Source of the DNA: Lachnospiraceae bacterium KGMB03038
GTDB taxonomy: Bacteria; Bacillota; Clostridia; Lachnospirales; Lachnospiraceae
DNA: 64,000 bases
Reading direction: 5' to 3'
Assembly (NCBI GenBank): GCA_007361935.1
Contig: CP041667.1
Coordinates: 722,001-786,000, forward strand
Shown here: piece by piece, positions 1 through 9,235 of the stretch
Layout: each line of letters opens with the position of its first letter
Numbering within the stretch: position 1 is the stretch's first letter
Notes under the pieces: model-generated
The model's input: only the letters and a program-made list of their open reading frames with translations
The model's database searches: none
What the model was told of the DNA's origin: nothing
Position numbers and translations under genes: made by a program

Positions 1-1
1 T

Positions 2-1852
2 ATCCTGAAGAATCTGAATCATATGTATCTGCCTCAGGTGCTGGATTTCCTGGTGTATGACGATGAAGTGTATACCGTTATGAGTTATATTCCGGGAAAA
101 TCTTTCCGACAGTTGATGAGAGAGCATGCTTCCTTTTCCCTGGGACAACTGACCCGGTGGGGGATGCAGATCTGCAGCGCCCTCAATTATCTGCACAGCC
201 AGAATCCGCCGGTGATCCATGGAGATATCAAACCGTCCAATATCATGCTGACACCGCAGGGAAATATCTGTCTGATCGATTTTAATATTTCTTTTTATCT
301 GGATGAGAACTCAATCCTTGGATATACAGACGGGTACACGTCGCCGGAACAGTATATCATCGCTTTAGACAGTGAATCAGACCGACCCATCGGCCGCTAT
401 TCTAAGGTGGACGAAAAAGCGGATATCTACAGTCTGGGAGCCACCCTCTATCACTTGGCCACAGGGAGGAAGCTTCAGAATTATCGGGATCGGATCGACC
501 GGGAATATCTGGCGGAACGCACCAGCGAGGCATTTGCCCAGATCATTGAAAAAGCGGTGGAGATTGAGCCGGGGAAAAGATATCAGAGCGCCTTTGAGAT
601 GTTCCAGGCGTTTCAGAATGTGGGAAAGAAGGATTGGAGATACCAGGCGCTCCTGCGCAGGCAGACGGCTGTCCGGGCAGGACTTGTGGCGGCGATGGCT
701 GGATTCATTGTGCTTGGCGGCTATGGGATCCATACGATCCAGGGAGAACGGACAGACGCCTACAATGAACTGGTGGCGGAACAGGAAGAATACCGGGAGA
801 GCAGGGATTATGAGAAGCAGGAGGAAACCTTTGCGGAAGCGGTGGAGATCCTTCCCTCATCTCTGGAAAGCTACTATCAGAATGCCTGCGCCCTATATGA
901 GCAGGAAGAATACCAGGATTGCATTTCTTTCGTAGAATACGATGTGGAGCAAAATGAGAAGCTGGATCTTCTGGCTCCCAGGATGGCGGACATTTATTAT
1001 CTGGAAGCAGAAAGCCATATGGCTCTGGAAGAATACGAAGAGGCGGTCAGCACCTTTGAGAAGCTGTTCCAGATCGGCGGGTTTGATCAGGAATATTACC
1101 GGGATTACGCCATTGCCCTGGCCTATGACCAGGAACCGGAGAAGGCCCAGGATGCCCTGGATGAAGCCATCGAACTTGGTCTGAAAGAAGATTCTGTCTA
1201 TTATACCAGGGGTGAGATCAAGAAGTCTCAGCAGGAATTGGATCAGGCGCTGAATGATTTTAAGAGCTGTATCCAGATTTCAGAAGATAATGAACTAAAA
1301 GCCAGGGCCTATATTGTGATGAGTGATATTTACGAGGAACAAGGAAGGGACCAGGATCAAAGGGAGATCCTGCTGGAAGCGAGAGAGGCGCTTCCGATAG
1401 AGAACCAGATGATCTTGCTGCAGAGGCTGATCCAGGCAGACATGGATCTGGCGGAGCGAAGCGGGAATGACAGCTACCGGGAGGAAGCGGCCGTTCTTTT
1501 GAACCAGGTGATCGAGCAGGGATGGGATACTTACGAGACTTATAATAACCTGGTAATCCTCAGCGAAAAGCAGGGGCGCCTTCAGGAAGCGGAACAATAT
1601 CTGAACCAGATGGCGCAGAAGTTTGGAGAAGATTATAATATTTATAAAAGGCTGGCGTTCCTGGAGATCGATAAACAGGAACAGAAAAGCAACAGCCAGA
1701 GGGATTACAGCGCGTTTGCCGGCTATTATCAGAAAGCAAATGAAATGTACCAGGAACAATTGGAAGGAAATGATACAGACGCAGAAATGCAGCTGCTGGA
1801 TAATGTGTATCAGCAGGTGCTGGCAGGAGGGTGGTTATCATCATGGGATTAA
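2..1852 (+). CDS. Ser/Thr protein kinase with C-terminal TPR region (5' end outside window)
   Basis: The frame is open at the window edge, so the N-lobe (P-loop, catalytic Lys) is missing. Counting from the first Met at 23, the catalytic loop HGDIKPSN is at residues 66-73, the metal-binding DFN (in place of DFG) at 86-88 and the SPEQ activation-segment end at 107-110. A single membrane helix (about 218-238) follows, then roughly 350 residues of Glu/Tyr-rich helical repeats that look like TPRs, presumably extracytoplasmic. HGD for HRD and DFN for DFG are departures from the classical kinase motifs, but the catalytic Asp and Asn are kept, so activity is plausible. It overlaps the next gene by 10 nt and heads an operon of FHA-like and zinc-ribbon membrane proteins, which suggests a phospho-signalling pathway at the envelope. 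The substrate is unknown. Confidence 0.88.
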   Translation: MLKNLNHMYLPQVLDFLVYDDEVYTVMSYIPGKSFRQLMREHASFSLGQLTRWGMQICSALNYLHSQNPPVIHGDIKPSNIMLTPQGNICLIDFNISFYLDENSILGYTDGYTSPEQYIIALDSESDRPIGRYSKVDEKADIYSLGATLYHLATGRKLQNYRDRIDREYLAERTSEAFAQIIEKAVEIEPGKRYQSAFEMFQAFQNVGKKDWRYQALLRRQTAVRAGLVAAMAGFIVLGGYGIHTIQGERTDAYNELVAEQEEYRESRDYEKQEETFAEAVEILPSSLESYYQNACALYEQEEYQDCISFVEYDVEQNEKLDLLAPRMADIYYLEAESHMALEEYEEAVSTFEKLFQIGGFDQEYYRDYAIALAYDQEPEKAQDALDEAIELGLKEDSVYYTRGEIKKSQQELDQALNDFKSCIQISEDNELKARAYIVMSDIYEEQGRDQDQREILLEAREALPIENQMILLQRLIQADMDLAERSGNDSYREEAAVLLNQVIEQGWDTYETYNNLVILSEKQGRLQEAEQYLNQMAQKFGEDYNIYKRLAFLEIDKQEQKSNSQRDYSAFAGYYQKANEMYQEQLEGNDTDAEMQLLDNVYQQVLAGGWLSSWD

Positions 1853-1995
1853 CGGCAGGATGGATCTTTACGGGGATCAGTGTGATTGGGATCATCGGCT
1901 GCGCGGCGGGACTGATCGCAACGATTAAAAGTTTTCCCAGACAGCGCAGAAGGCTTCTGGAAGAGATTGAGGACGAGCAGGAGGGAAGAAGATGA
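1843..1995 (+). CDS. Small single-pass membrane protein (50 aa)
   Basis: ATG at 1843 lies 11 nt after a GGAGG at 1827-1831 and starts a 50-residue frame: a hydrophobic helix (residues about 5-29, with GIIGCAAGLIATI) followed by a very basic/acidic tail (PRQRRRLLEEIEDEQEGRR). It overlaps the kinase 3' end by 10 nt and its TGA overlaps the next ATG (ATGA), a translational-coupling arrangement typical of a real small operon gene. No family recognised. It could be an assembly or anchoring partner of the kinase complex, which is inference only. Confidence 0.6.
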   Translation: MGLTAGWIFTGISVIGIIGCAAGLIATIKSFPRQRRRLLEEIEDEQEGRR

Positions 1996-2999
1996 AAAAG
2001 TATCTGAGATATGTGGCGGGGGGCCTGTTTGCCGCGGCCTTATTGATCCTGCTGTTTGCTCCGCTGATCGATGTGGCTGTGATGGAGCTTTCTCTGGCGG
2101 ATGTGATGAAGCTGGGCAGTGGAATTGGAAGTTCCAACGCCTGGGGAGGATTTGAAGATGTGCTGAGAGAATATATGAAGCCCTATTTCTTTGTGATCCT
2201 ATTTTTGATCCTATTAGTGATCGCAAGCGTTCTGGGCTGTGTGCTGCTCAGCTGGAGAAGCGCCTATGTGGCGGCGCTTGCGGGAGTGGCGGCAACCAAT
2301 ATTGTGACAGTCATCAGTGTGTGGACCCTTTATTCCAAGACCAAAGAACTGCGGCAGGGGTTAAGCTTCTTTGGAATGGAAGGGCTGATCCGCCTTCACA
2401 AGGGACCGATTATTTTGTGGTTTCTGCTTTGCGCCGGGATTCTTGCGATCAGTGTATGGGGGATCATACAGGCAGCTAAGATGCCGGAGCGGGAAAGAGT
2501 AAGGGATATCCTGCCAGAGAGCTTTAACGGCAGGAAGAATCCCTGGGAGGACCATCGGGATCTGACAGCTCAGGTGGGACGGGAAGATTATCTGAACCGG
2601 ATCAATGAGCTGGAACAGGAGAAACAGCGCAGAGAAATGTTCCAAGAGATCGTTCACGAGAAGCAGGAAGAGAAACGGCAGAAGGAGAGAATGGCGCATT
2701 TCCACGGAGCATTAAAAGGATTAGAGGGAATATATGATAAGAAAGTATATGCCCTGGAAGAAAAGCTGCCGGTTTATTTTGTGCGGGACGGAGAGCAAGT
2801 CTTCGTTTCTGAGAAAAAAGAAGAAGACACACTGGCAGAAGTCTATTATATCAGTGAGTATGGAGAGTACTGCCTGACGCCAAAGAAGAGGCGGGCTTGT
2901 ATTCTGGAAAGCGGCCAGCCTTTAGGCTCGGACCGGCATTATTATCTGAAGCGGGGGACACGGATCGGAGTAAACGGTCTGTCGTTTCTGCTGGCGTAG
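1992..2999 (+). CDS. Four-helix membrane protein with coiled coil and FHA-like C-terminus
   Basis: 335 aa. Four predicted membrane segments (about residues 8-30, 65-88, 93-115, 138-160) are followed by a charged coiled coil (about 197-235) and a C-terminal beta-rich stretch of some 95 residues ending in LGSDRHYYLKRGTRIGVNG. The 'D-x-H ... L-x-x-G-T-x-I' pattern resembles the end of a forkhead-associated (phosphothreonine-binding) domain, but the usual GRS and SRxH motifs are not obvious, so this is a weak match. Start overlaps the upstream stop (ATGA). Co-transcription with a Ser/Thr kinase supports a role as phospho-reader, by inference. Confidence 0.6.
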   Translation: MKKYLRYVAGGLFAAALLILLFAPLIDVAVMELSLADVMKLGSGIGSSNAWGGFEDVLREYMKPYFFVILFLILLVIASVLGCVLLSWRSAYVAALAGVAATNIVTVISVWTLYSKTKELRQGLSFFGMEGLIRLHKGPIILWFLLCAGILAISVWGIIQAAKMPERERVRDILPESFNGRKNPWEDHRDLTAQVGREDYLNRINELEQEKQRREMFQEIVHEKQEEKRQKERMAHFHGALKGLEGIYDKKVYALEEKLPVYFVRDGEQVFVSEKKEEDTLAEVYYISEYGEYCLTPKKRRACILESGQPLGSDRHYYLKRGTRIGVNGLSFLLA

Positions 3000-3012
3000 C
3001 AAGGAGGGAAAA

Positions 3013-4635
3013 ATGCGGTGCAGTCATTGTAATATGGACAATCCGCCGGGATTCAGATTCTGTGGGAACTGCGGACGGCCCCTTAAGGCAGACGGGGATC
3101 AGGCGCTCAGAGAGAGCGGCCGGGCGGAAGAAAAGGGCCATAGAAAAGGTCCTGGGAAAGGAGTCTGGATCGGGGCCATATGTATCATTTTGGTCATTGC
3201 GGCAGCGGCGGTGGGATTTCTGATCTTTGGCTCAGGGAAGAACGCGAAAGAGATGGATCAGCTGCTGGCCAAAGGAGATCAATATCTGGAAGAGCTGGAT
3301 TATGAGGAAGCGGAAGCTCAGTATCTGGAAGCGATCGCGGTGGATCCAAAGGAAGAAGAGCCTTATTTGAAGCTGGCAGAACTCTATACAAAGCAGAATC
3401 AGCCTGGAAAGGCGGCCAAAATCCTGGAAGAGGGAAAGAAGAATACGGAAAGTGAAGCAATCACAGAGCGGTATACGCTATATTCCTATGTGGATCAGGC
3501 GCTGATCCCCAAGATTGGAGCGTGCCGGGAAGGGGAATATATCTGTGGATATAAGCATGTTAATGGATTTGTGGGAGTGGACGGCGTCCATGATCAGAAA
3601 GGTGTCCTGACTTCCAGGATCAGGGATTTTGACGGGGACGGCGAAGAAGAACTGCTGGTGCTGGTACTGGATAATGAGGCCGATCTGGATGAGACGTCTC
3701 TTGGTTATGTGTCAGAAGGCGAGAAGGTTAATCAAATGCTTCTTCAAATGTATGAACTGGAAGAAGAAGAGGTGATCTTGAAGGATGAATACCAAGGGTT
3801 ATGCCCCGTGCTGGGATATGGAGATGAAGAATCATCCGGCGTTTTCCTGAAGGAGAAAGATGGCAGGCTATATATTTGCGGAAGTCTCCACCAGATGATG
3901 CGAGTCAGTTATTCCGGCGGGAACGCCGTGCAGCTATTCGTACTGATCTATGACGGAGAAGAATTTGTGTTCCAAGCGGGACAGCGGGAAGTGACGGTAG
4001 GTACAGATTTTGAAGGAGAACGGGAGAGCGCCATGGAGACAGCTGACTTTCTGGAGGAAATCGGACTGCCCAAGGAGGCGGCTCAGATACGGGAGTCCTA
4101 TATAGAGAAATTTGATTTTGCAGATGAAATGGATGATGTACTGCTTCGGATCACAGGAGAGGAAGATGGAAACAGCGATAGAGACGCCTTCTGGGATTCG
4201 GGCGGAAGAAATCTGGAATATCTTGGAAATGTAGTGATCCGCCTGCGGATGACATGGGAAGAAGGAGAATCTGCGGCCAGCCAGGAGAAAGCGGCAGAAA
4301 CAGCAGGGCAGGCGCCGGAGATTTATGAAGAAGGAACGGTGGAGATGACGGGAACTGTTGAGGAGGTGGAATTCTCCCATCCCAATGGTTCCGCCTTGAC
4401 AGCCATGGTTTTAAAGTTGGATGAGCCGGCGGATCTTAAGATCACTCATGATGGAGGGCCCATGGTTTATGAAGACTGTGAGCAGATCCAGCTTGGAAGC
4501 GGTGAGGGGATCGATCCCTCCTGGAGAGGAAAGCGGGTGAAGGTGACTGGAGAACTTCGAGAAAGCCCCCTGACAGCCTATTATCTAGATACCTACGTGA
4601 TCTGGGATCCTGTTTTGGAAGAAATCAGTGAATAG
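3013..4635 (+). CDS. Zinc-ribbon membrane protein with TPR-like segment
   Basis: 540 aa. Residues 1-24 form a CxxC...CxxC zinc ribbon (CSHC at 3-6, CGNC at 17-20), then a basic linker, a membrane helix (about 54-74), a short TPR-like pair (about 80-140) and a long extracytoplasmic part containing FDGDGEEEL, which is reminiscent of calcium-binding or FG-GAP-type acidic loops. The C-terminal 100 residues (TGTVEEVEFSHPNGSALTAM...) look like a small OB/beta fold. RBS AAGGAGGG at 3001-3008. The same ribbon-helix-ectodomain design recurs two genes downstream. Function not known. Confidence 0.65.
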   Translation: MRCSHCNMDNPPGFRFCGNCGRPLKADGDQALRESGRAEEKGHRKGPGKGVWIGAICIILVIAAAAVGFLIFGSGKNAKEMDQLLAKGDQYLEELDYEEAEAQYLEAIAVDPKEEEPYLKLAELYTKQNQPGKAAKILEEGKKNTESEAITERYTLYSYVDQALIPKIGACREGEYICGYKHVNGFVGVDGVHDQKGVLTSRIRDFDGDGEEELLVLVLDNEADLDETSLGYVSEGEKVNQMLLQMYELEEEEVILKDEYQGLCPVLGYGDEESSGVFLKEKDGRLYICGSLHQMMRVSYSGGNAVQLFVLIYDGEEFVFQAGQREVTVGTDFEGERESAMETADFLEEIGLPKEAAQIRESYIEKFDFADEMDDVLLRITGEEDGNSDRDAFWDSGGRNLEYLGNVVIRLRMTWEEGESAASQEKAAETAGQAPEIYEEGTVEMTGTVEEVEFSHPNGSALTAMVLKLDEPADLKITHDGGPMVYEDCEQIQLGSGEGIDPSWRGKRVKVTGELRESPLTAYYLDTYVIWDPVLEEISE

Positions 4636-4653
4636 AGGAAGGAGAGGTCAGAA

Positions 4654-4983
4654 ATGGAAAATCGCGATGAAACAGTATTTGTCAATTACGAGAAGCTGGG
4701 ACAGGGGCAAAATCTGACGTCTGCTGAAGGTAAGAGAACAGAAAGCAGGCCAAAGGAAGGCAGAAAGCCGGCAGACCAACTGGAACAGGCTTATCGGGAT
4801 CTGGGGAAGGCATACTATGAAGGCGGGTTCGAGGATCCGCTTCCGCAGCTTCTGCCCTTGTTTGATAAGATCACCAGACTGAAAAAGGAAGAGGAGCGGC
4901 AGAAAGGGCTTTGCCCCGGATGTGGGAATCCGGTAGAGAAAAACGCGGTGTTCTGTGGAAAATGCGGATACCGGCTGAAGTAA
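4654..4983 (+). CDS. Small soluble protein with C-terminal zinc ribbon
   Basis: 109 aa. The C-terminus holds CPGCGNP...CGKCGYRLK, a four-cysteine zinc ribbon; the middle is helical, and the N-terminus has a short DETVF stretch. DETVF recalls the N-terminal Thr motifs phosphorylated in bacterial FHA partners (GarA/OdhI carry ETT); this is only a suggestive similarity and needs a phosphorylation test. No signal peptide or membrane segment. RBS GGAAGGAGAGG at 4637-4647. Same operon as the kinase. Confidence 0.6.
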   Translation: MENRDETVFVNYEKLGQGQNLTSAEGKRTESRPKEGRKPADQLEQAYRDLGKAYYEGGFEDPLPQLLPLFDKITRLKKEEERQKGLCPGCGNPVEKNAVFCGKCGYRLK

Positions 4984-5020
4984 ACCTTTTGAAAAAATAG
5001 AAAACCAGGAGGAAAAAGGA

Positions 5021-5884
5021 ATGAGATGTCCAAATTGTGGTTATGAAAACGAACATGGCTCCCAGTTCTGCGGAAATTGCGGGGCGGCGCTTCCGCCGTC
5101 AGGGCCGGCCGGCCAGGATCCGATGGAAATGAGGCCGGAGGGACAGAAAGGCAGGAAGAAGCCGAAAACAGCGCTGATCATTATCATAGCGGTCATAGCG
5201 GCGGCACTGCTGGCCGGTGTGATCGGATTTGCGGTCTATCACCAGTTTGCGGAGCGCAGAAGGCAGGAAGAGATCCAGGAAGAGCAAAGAGAAGCGGAGC
5301 AAGAGCGCCAGGAAGAAGAACAGGAAGCCAAGGAGGAACAAGAAGAGCAGGAGATGGAGCAGACGGCTCCGCCGCAGGAAGAGGAGGACGGCATCTGGAC
5401 AGCCTATTCTTCGTCGGCTCCGGCCAGCCTGGGAGAGAGCTATAAGCTTCCGGTCAGCCAGGCCACAGCCACTTCTGTGATCGATCAGGAAGGGCATGAC
5501 AACAGCGCGGCCATGGTGCTGGACGGGAAAGACGAGACTTCCTGGCAGGAAGGTGTAGATGGACCGGGAATTGGAGAGAGACTTACCTTCTCTTTGGATC
5601 GGACATATGAGATCGAGTATCTGTCATTCAAGCTGGGAAATTGGCGCTCTGATGAGTTTTACTATGAAAATCACCGGCCTATGACGCTGAAAATCGTCAT
5701 AGGAGGGCAGGAGACACTGGTGGATTTCGCGGATGAGAAGACGGAGCAATGGGTGAAAGTAGACGGAGACTGTGAGGCTTCAGAGATCCAGATCGAGATT
5801 GTGGATGTCTATCAAGGGACCAGCAGCGTTTGGGACGATACCTGTATCGCGGAGATCGGGATCTACGGAGAGGATGCGGATTAA
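5021..5884 (+). CDS. Zinc-ribbon membrane protein with discoidin/NADase-type glycan-binding-like domain
   Basis: 287 aa. N-terminal zinc ribbon (CPNCGYENEHGSQFCGNCG, residues 3-21), membrane helix (about 50-75), a Glu/Gln/Arg-rich stalk (about 80-115), then a 150-residue beta domain with the pattern 'A.mvLDGkdeTSWqEg...GigerLtfsLdr...i..l.fklGnW', typical of discoidin-like domains found after zinc ribbons in Firmicutes and annotated as NADase-type glycan-binding. This predicts a cytoplasmic ribbon and an external carbohydrate-binding head, so it may sense the cell wall. RBS AGGAGGAAAAAGG at 5008-5020. Confidence 0.7.
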   Translation: MRCPNCGYENEHGSQFCGNCGAALPPSGPAGQDPMEMRPEGQKGRKKPKTALIIIIAVIAAALLAGVIGFAVYHQFAERRRQEEIQEEQREAEQERQEEEQEAKEEQEEQEMEQTAPPQEEEDGIWTAYSSSAPASLGESYKLPVSQATATSVIDQEGHDNSAAMVLDGKDETSWQEGVDGPGIGERLTFSLDRTYEIEYLSFKLGNWRSDEFYYENHRPMTLKIVIGGQETLVDFADEKTEQWVKVDGDCEASEIQIEIVDVYQGTSSVWDDTCIAEIGIYGEDAD

Positions 5885-6724
5885 ATGAAGAGCTTCAGAA
5901 GGAAAGGGAATCTTTGGATAAGGGCAGGCATAGGGTGTCTTGCCCTTTCCTTGATGGCTGGTCTTGCCGGCTGCGGCCAGTTGGGCGTAAAGTTTGAGAA
6001 ACAGGAAGATATATCCCGGAAAACCAAGAAAGAGCAGAGCGGACTTCCGGTCCAACTGGAAACAGTGGAAAACTTAAAGGCGGGAGAGGTCATACCCGCC
6101 GATTGGCTGGATTTTGAACACCTGGAACAGTATTTTCAGGTGCTCGAAATAAGCGAAGCTGTATATCAGGAAATGAATGGGCAATCCTATGTAGCAAATG
6201 ACCATATTCAGATCGAGGATCTGCGGTATTTGAAGGTACTCCATTACAACTATGATCATGAGATCCAGGTGGGAGAACTGGTGGTCAATCGGGCGATCGC
6301 GGAAGACGTGAAAAATGTTTTCTACGAATTGTTTCAGGAAGAGTATGAAATCTCATCCATGTATCTGATCGATAAATACTGGACGGGAAACGGCGTGGAT
6401 TCAGACACAAATTCGATCGAACACAATAATACGTCCGCGTTTAACTACCGGGTGGTTCCGGGAACGGATCATTTGTCCAATCATGCGGAAGGGTATGCCA
6501 TCGATATCAATCCCATAGAGAATCCCTACGTACAGTACACAGCAGACGGGGAATTTGCAAAATATTATCAGGATATGGAGAAATATCTGGATCGGGATTC
6601 AGGGAAACCTCACATGATCACACATGAAGACGCCGCATACAAGGTGTTTACAAAGTATGGTTTCACTTGGGGAGGAGACTGGGTAAATACAAAAGATTAT
6701 CAGCATTTTGAGAAAAGACCCTGA
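5885..6724 (+). CDS. M15-family D,D-carboxypeptidase-like lipoprotein
   Basis: 279 aa. N-terminal basic residues, hydrophobic stretch and lipobox LAGC (Cys at about residue 30) indicate a lipoprotein. The C-terminal half has the M15 (VanY-like) signature: SNHAEGYAIDINPIENPY supplies the His and Asp zinc ligands, and YGFTWGGDW...DYQHFE supplies the catalytic Glu/His end. It likely trims peptidoglycan stem peptides outside the cell. ATG follows directly after the preceding TAA, so translation is coupled. Last gene of the kinase operon; the pairing of wall hydrolase and wall-binding protein supports an envelope theme. Confidence 0.8.
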   Translation: MKSFRRKGNLWIRAGIGCLALSLMAGLAGCGQLGVKFEKQEDISRKTKKEQSGLPVQLETVENLKAGEVIPADWLDFEHLEQYFQVLEISEAVYQEMNGQSYVANDHIQIEDLRYLKVLHYNYDHEIQVGELVVNRAIAEDVKNVFYELFQEEYEISSMYLIDKYWTGNGVDSDTNSIEHNNTSAFNYRVVPGTDHLSNHAEGYAIDINPIENPYVQYTADGEFAKYYQDMEKYLDRDSGKPHMITHEDAAYKVFTKYGFTWGGDWVNTKDYQHFEKRP

Positions 6725-6821
6725 TAATCAACAATGAATTTCCAATGGCGCTCTGGTATTGATAGCCGGCATATGATAAAATCATAGCAGCATAAGGAGA
6801 AAGAATAAGGAGGAAGATAAA

Positions 6822-7331
6822 ATGGGATTTCGAGAGATAGATATCCAGAGTTTACAGTTCAATCCATTTGATAAGATCAGCAAACAGTGGATGCTGGTGA
6901 CCGCGGGGGATGAGGAAGGATCCAATACCATGACGGCAAGCTGGGGAGGTGTTGGGATCATGTGGGGGAAACCGGTAGCGACAGCTTACATCCGTCCCCA
7001 GAGGTACACAAGAGAGTTTGTGGAGAAGTCCGATTGCTTCACGCTGGCGTTTCTGCCGGAGGAATACCGGGAGGCGCTGAAGATCTGCGGCAGCGTATCG
7101 GGAAGAGACGTGGAAAATAAGTGGGAATCAGCGGGACTGCATCCTTGCTGCATAGAAGGGACGGCCCTGCCCCAGGAGGCTGAGCTGGCGTTTGTGTGCA
7201 GAAAGCTGTATGTCCAGGAGATGAAGCCGGAATGTTTCACCGACAGCGAGTGCGATATTAAGTGGTATCCGCAGAAGGACTATCATATCATGTATATGGC
7301 GGAGATTGAGAAAGTTTTGGTGAAGGAATAG
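6822..7331 (+). CDS. Flavin reductase-like (FMN-binding split-barrel) protein
   Basis: 169 aa, full length for the family. The pattern 'W.lvtagde.gsNtMTASWGGvGimWgkPvatayirpqRyTrefve' matches the flavin reductase-like domain that binds FMN. Start supported by AGGAGGAAG at 6809-6817. Family members reduce flavins or act on unknown aromatic substrates; the sequence alone does not give the substrate. It stands alone between the kinase operon and a strong terminator. Confidence 0.85.
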   Translation: MGFREIDIQSLQFNPFDKISKQWMLVTAGDEEGSNTMTASWGGVGIMWGKPVATAYIRPQRYTREFVEKSDCFTLAFLPEEYREALKICGSVSGRDVENKWESAGLHPCCIEGTALPQEAELAFVCRKLYVQEMKPECFTDSECDIKWYPQKDYHIMYMAEIEKVLVKE

Positions 7332-7360
7332 GCAGATGCCCTGACGGGATCGAAACGGTG

Positions 7361-7426
7361 AACTCCTTTCTGAGTAAGCGTATATTACGTGAAAACCGCT
7401 TACTTTAGGAAGGAGTTTTTTATTTT
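7361..7426 (+). terminator. Rho-independent terminator after flavin reductase gene
   Basis: A long near-perfect hairpin: arm at 7361-7380 (AACTCCTTTCTGAGTAAGCG) pairs with 7398-7417, followed by a T-rich run to 7426. Confidence 0.85.
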
Positions 7427-7500
7427 TGATAGAAATGCCGGCCGGTTATACGAAGTAAAAGACAAAGGAGAGCGTTTTCCTTAACAGGGGGAAGAAAAGA

Positions 7501-8070
7501 ATGAAATTGACAGAGGAAAATTTTATCAGCGAATTAAAAAGGGGAAATGAGAAAGCGCTGGTTTATGTGGTCGATCAGTACGGGAGCCTTTTGTGCGGGA
7601 TAATACGCCGAAAACTTTGTCTTTTAAAAGAATACCAGGAAGAATGTCTGAATGATGTGTTTTTCAGTATCTGGCAGAATATCAGCTATTATGATGCAGA
7701 CAAAAACAGTTTTGCTAATTGGGCTTCAGGTATCGCGCGTTATAAAGCGATCGATTATCTCAGGAGATATTATAAAAAGATTCCCACAGCCAGTCTTGAA
7801 GAACTGGAGCTTTCAGAGCCGGATCAAAATCTGGAAGATCTGATAGAATGTGAGATCTCGGAGGAACTGGAAGAAATGTTAAGCTGCCTGAAAGAGCAGG
7901 ACCGGGAATTGTTTCTGCAGATTTACGTCCAGGAAAAGGGAGTAGGGCAGGTCAGCCAGGAGACGGGGATTTCCAGAGAGGTAATCTATAACAGATTGTC
8001 CAGAGGAAAGAAAAAGATCCGAAAACGGTATGCGCCGGGAAGGGAGAATGAATATGAAGACGATCTATGA
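7501..8070 (+). CDS. ECF-type RNA polymerase sigma factor
   Basis: 189 aa. Region 2 is visible in the N-terminal half (YQEECLNDVFFSIWQNI...FANWASGIARYKAIDYLRRYYKK) and region 4 in the C-terminal half (VSQETGISREVIYNRLSRGKKKIRKRY). Likely redirects RNA polymerase to a small regulon. Its end overlaps the start of a DUF4179 membrane protein, the usual anti-sigma partner for this group, so the pair probably works as sigma/anti-sigma. Confidence 0.9.
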   Translation: MKLTEENFISELKRGNEKALVYVVDQYGSLLCGIIRRKLCLLKEYQEECLNDVFFSIWQNISYYDADKNSFANWASGIARYKAIDYLRRYYKKIPTASLEELELSEPDQNLEDLIECEISEELEEMLSCLKEQDRELFLQIYVQEKGVGQVSQETGISREVIYNRLSRGKKKIRKRYAPGRENEYEDDL

Positions 8071-9175
8071 TCTTTTGAATGACGTTAAGACGGATACGGA
8101 AGAATACTGTGCGGAAGAAGTATCTGTGCTGGAAAAGCAAAGATGGAAACGAGCGGTTCTGCGCAAAGCCGGGAAGAACAGAAAGGCAAGAGCAATCAAA
8201 ATTGCGGCTTGCATAGCGGTCTGTATCCTAGCTCTGGCAGGAGGGCCGCTTCGAGGTCAGGTGACGGCGGCAATGGATTCCGTGGCGGAAGCCATAGGCG
8301 GATGGCTCTCCTGGGGCACGGGAGAGAGGGAAGTAGCCCAGTATGAAGAGGTGATCAATACCAATCAAGAAAGCGATGGGATTGAAATGAAGCTGGAGTC
8401 TGTTTTCCTGGATGACCGGGAGATTGTCGTATCTACCCTGCAGACTTACCCGGATGACAGAGAGGACCTGGCCGAGCCTGTGAAAGATATGCAGGAAGGG
8501 ATGACTCCGATATGGTCTATCGAACCGTTTGAAGATTTTGACAATGTCAGGGAGGAACTGAAAGCGTCAAAAGAGGAAACGGAATACCCGTGTATTGCTT
8601 CGAATGTGACGATCAACGGGCAGAAGGTAAAGGTAAGGCAGTTCATTGATGTGATGGGCGGCGATGAAGACGGGATCCGGGTGATCTATCAGTACTTTTT
8701 AGACGGCAGGGCAAAACTGGATCTGGCGGAAAGGTCTGAGATTCAAGTGGAATTCCAGGAAGTGGCAGGATTCAGTGATGGGAAATGGGAATTTGATTTT
8801 ACCGCGGATGATGAAGAGCTGAAGCAAGATACCCTGATCGTGCCTTTGGATCAAAAAGTACAGCTTTCAGACGGAAGTGAGATCGTGCTGACAGAGTATA
8901 AGTGTAATAAGCTGGGAACGTATATTTATTACGAAGGTGAGACGCCGTCGGGCAATCCTGTACAGCTGAGAGGAGTCAATGACAAAAACGAGATCGTTTG
9001 GTTCCTGGATTATGGAGATATAGATAAAGAAGGCAGGTTTGGGCTATACAATTTGAACCAAATGAGAGCGGAAGACGCGGAAAGGATGATGTTGACGGTA
9101 TACCAGAAAACGGATGTGGAAAAAGAAGAGTATAAACCCTGCGGGGAATCCTTTACAATTCCAACAGCGAACTAA
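8048..9175 (+). CDS. DUF4179 membrane protein, probable anti-sigma factor
   Basis: 375 aa from ATG 8048 (alternative ATG 8054); GGGAAGGGAG lies just upstream, and the start overlaps the sigma gene by 23 nt. Short cytoplasmic N-terminus, one membrane helix (IKIAACIAVCILALAGG), then the DUF4179 domain and a large extracytoplasmic beta-rich region. Known family context: encoded beside ECF sigma factors as their membrane-bound regulator. An in-frame ATG at 8030 exists but lies deeper inside the sigma gene and lacks a ribosome site. Confidence 0.78.
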   Translation: MNMKTIYDLLNDVKTDTEEYCAEEVSVLEKQRWKRAVLRKAGKNRKARAIKIAACIAVCILALAGGPLRGQVTAAMDSVAEAIGGWLSWGTGEREVAQYEEVINTNQESDGIEMKLESVFLDDREIVVSTLQTYPDDREDLAEPVKDMQEGMTPIWSIEPFEDFDNVREELKASKEETEYPCIASNVTINGQKVKVRQFIDVMGGDEDGIRVIYQYFLDGRAKLDLAERSEIQVEFQEVAGFSDGKWEFDFTADDEELKQDTLIVPLDQKVQLSDGSEIVLTEYKCNKLGTYIYYEGETPSGNPVQLRGVNDKNEIVWFLDYGDIDKEGRFGLYNLNQMRAEDAERMMLTVYQKTDVEKEEYKPCGESFTIPTAN

Positions 9176-9190
9176 AGGAATTCCCAAGCG

Positions 9191-9235
9191 CTCCGGTATG
9201 GAAAAGATATTCCATACCGGAGTATTTCATTTTTT
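9191..9235. terminator. Bidirectional terminator between converging genes
   Basis: Perfect 13-bp hairpin: CTCCGGTATGGAA at 9191-9203 pairs with 9210-9222, with a T-rich tail to 9235. It sits between the DUF4179 gene and the converging GH13 gene and can serve both. Confidence 0.8.
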
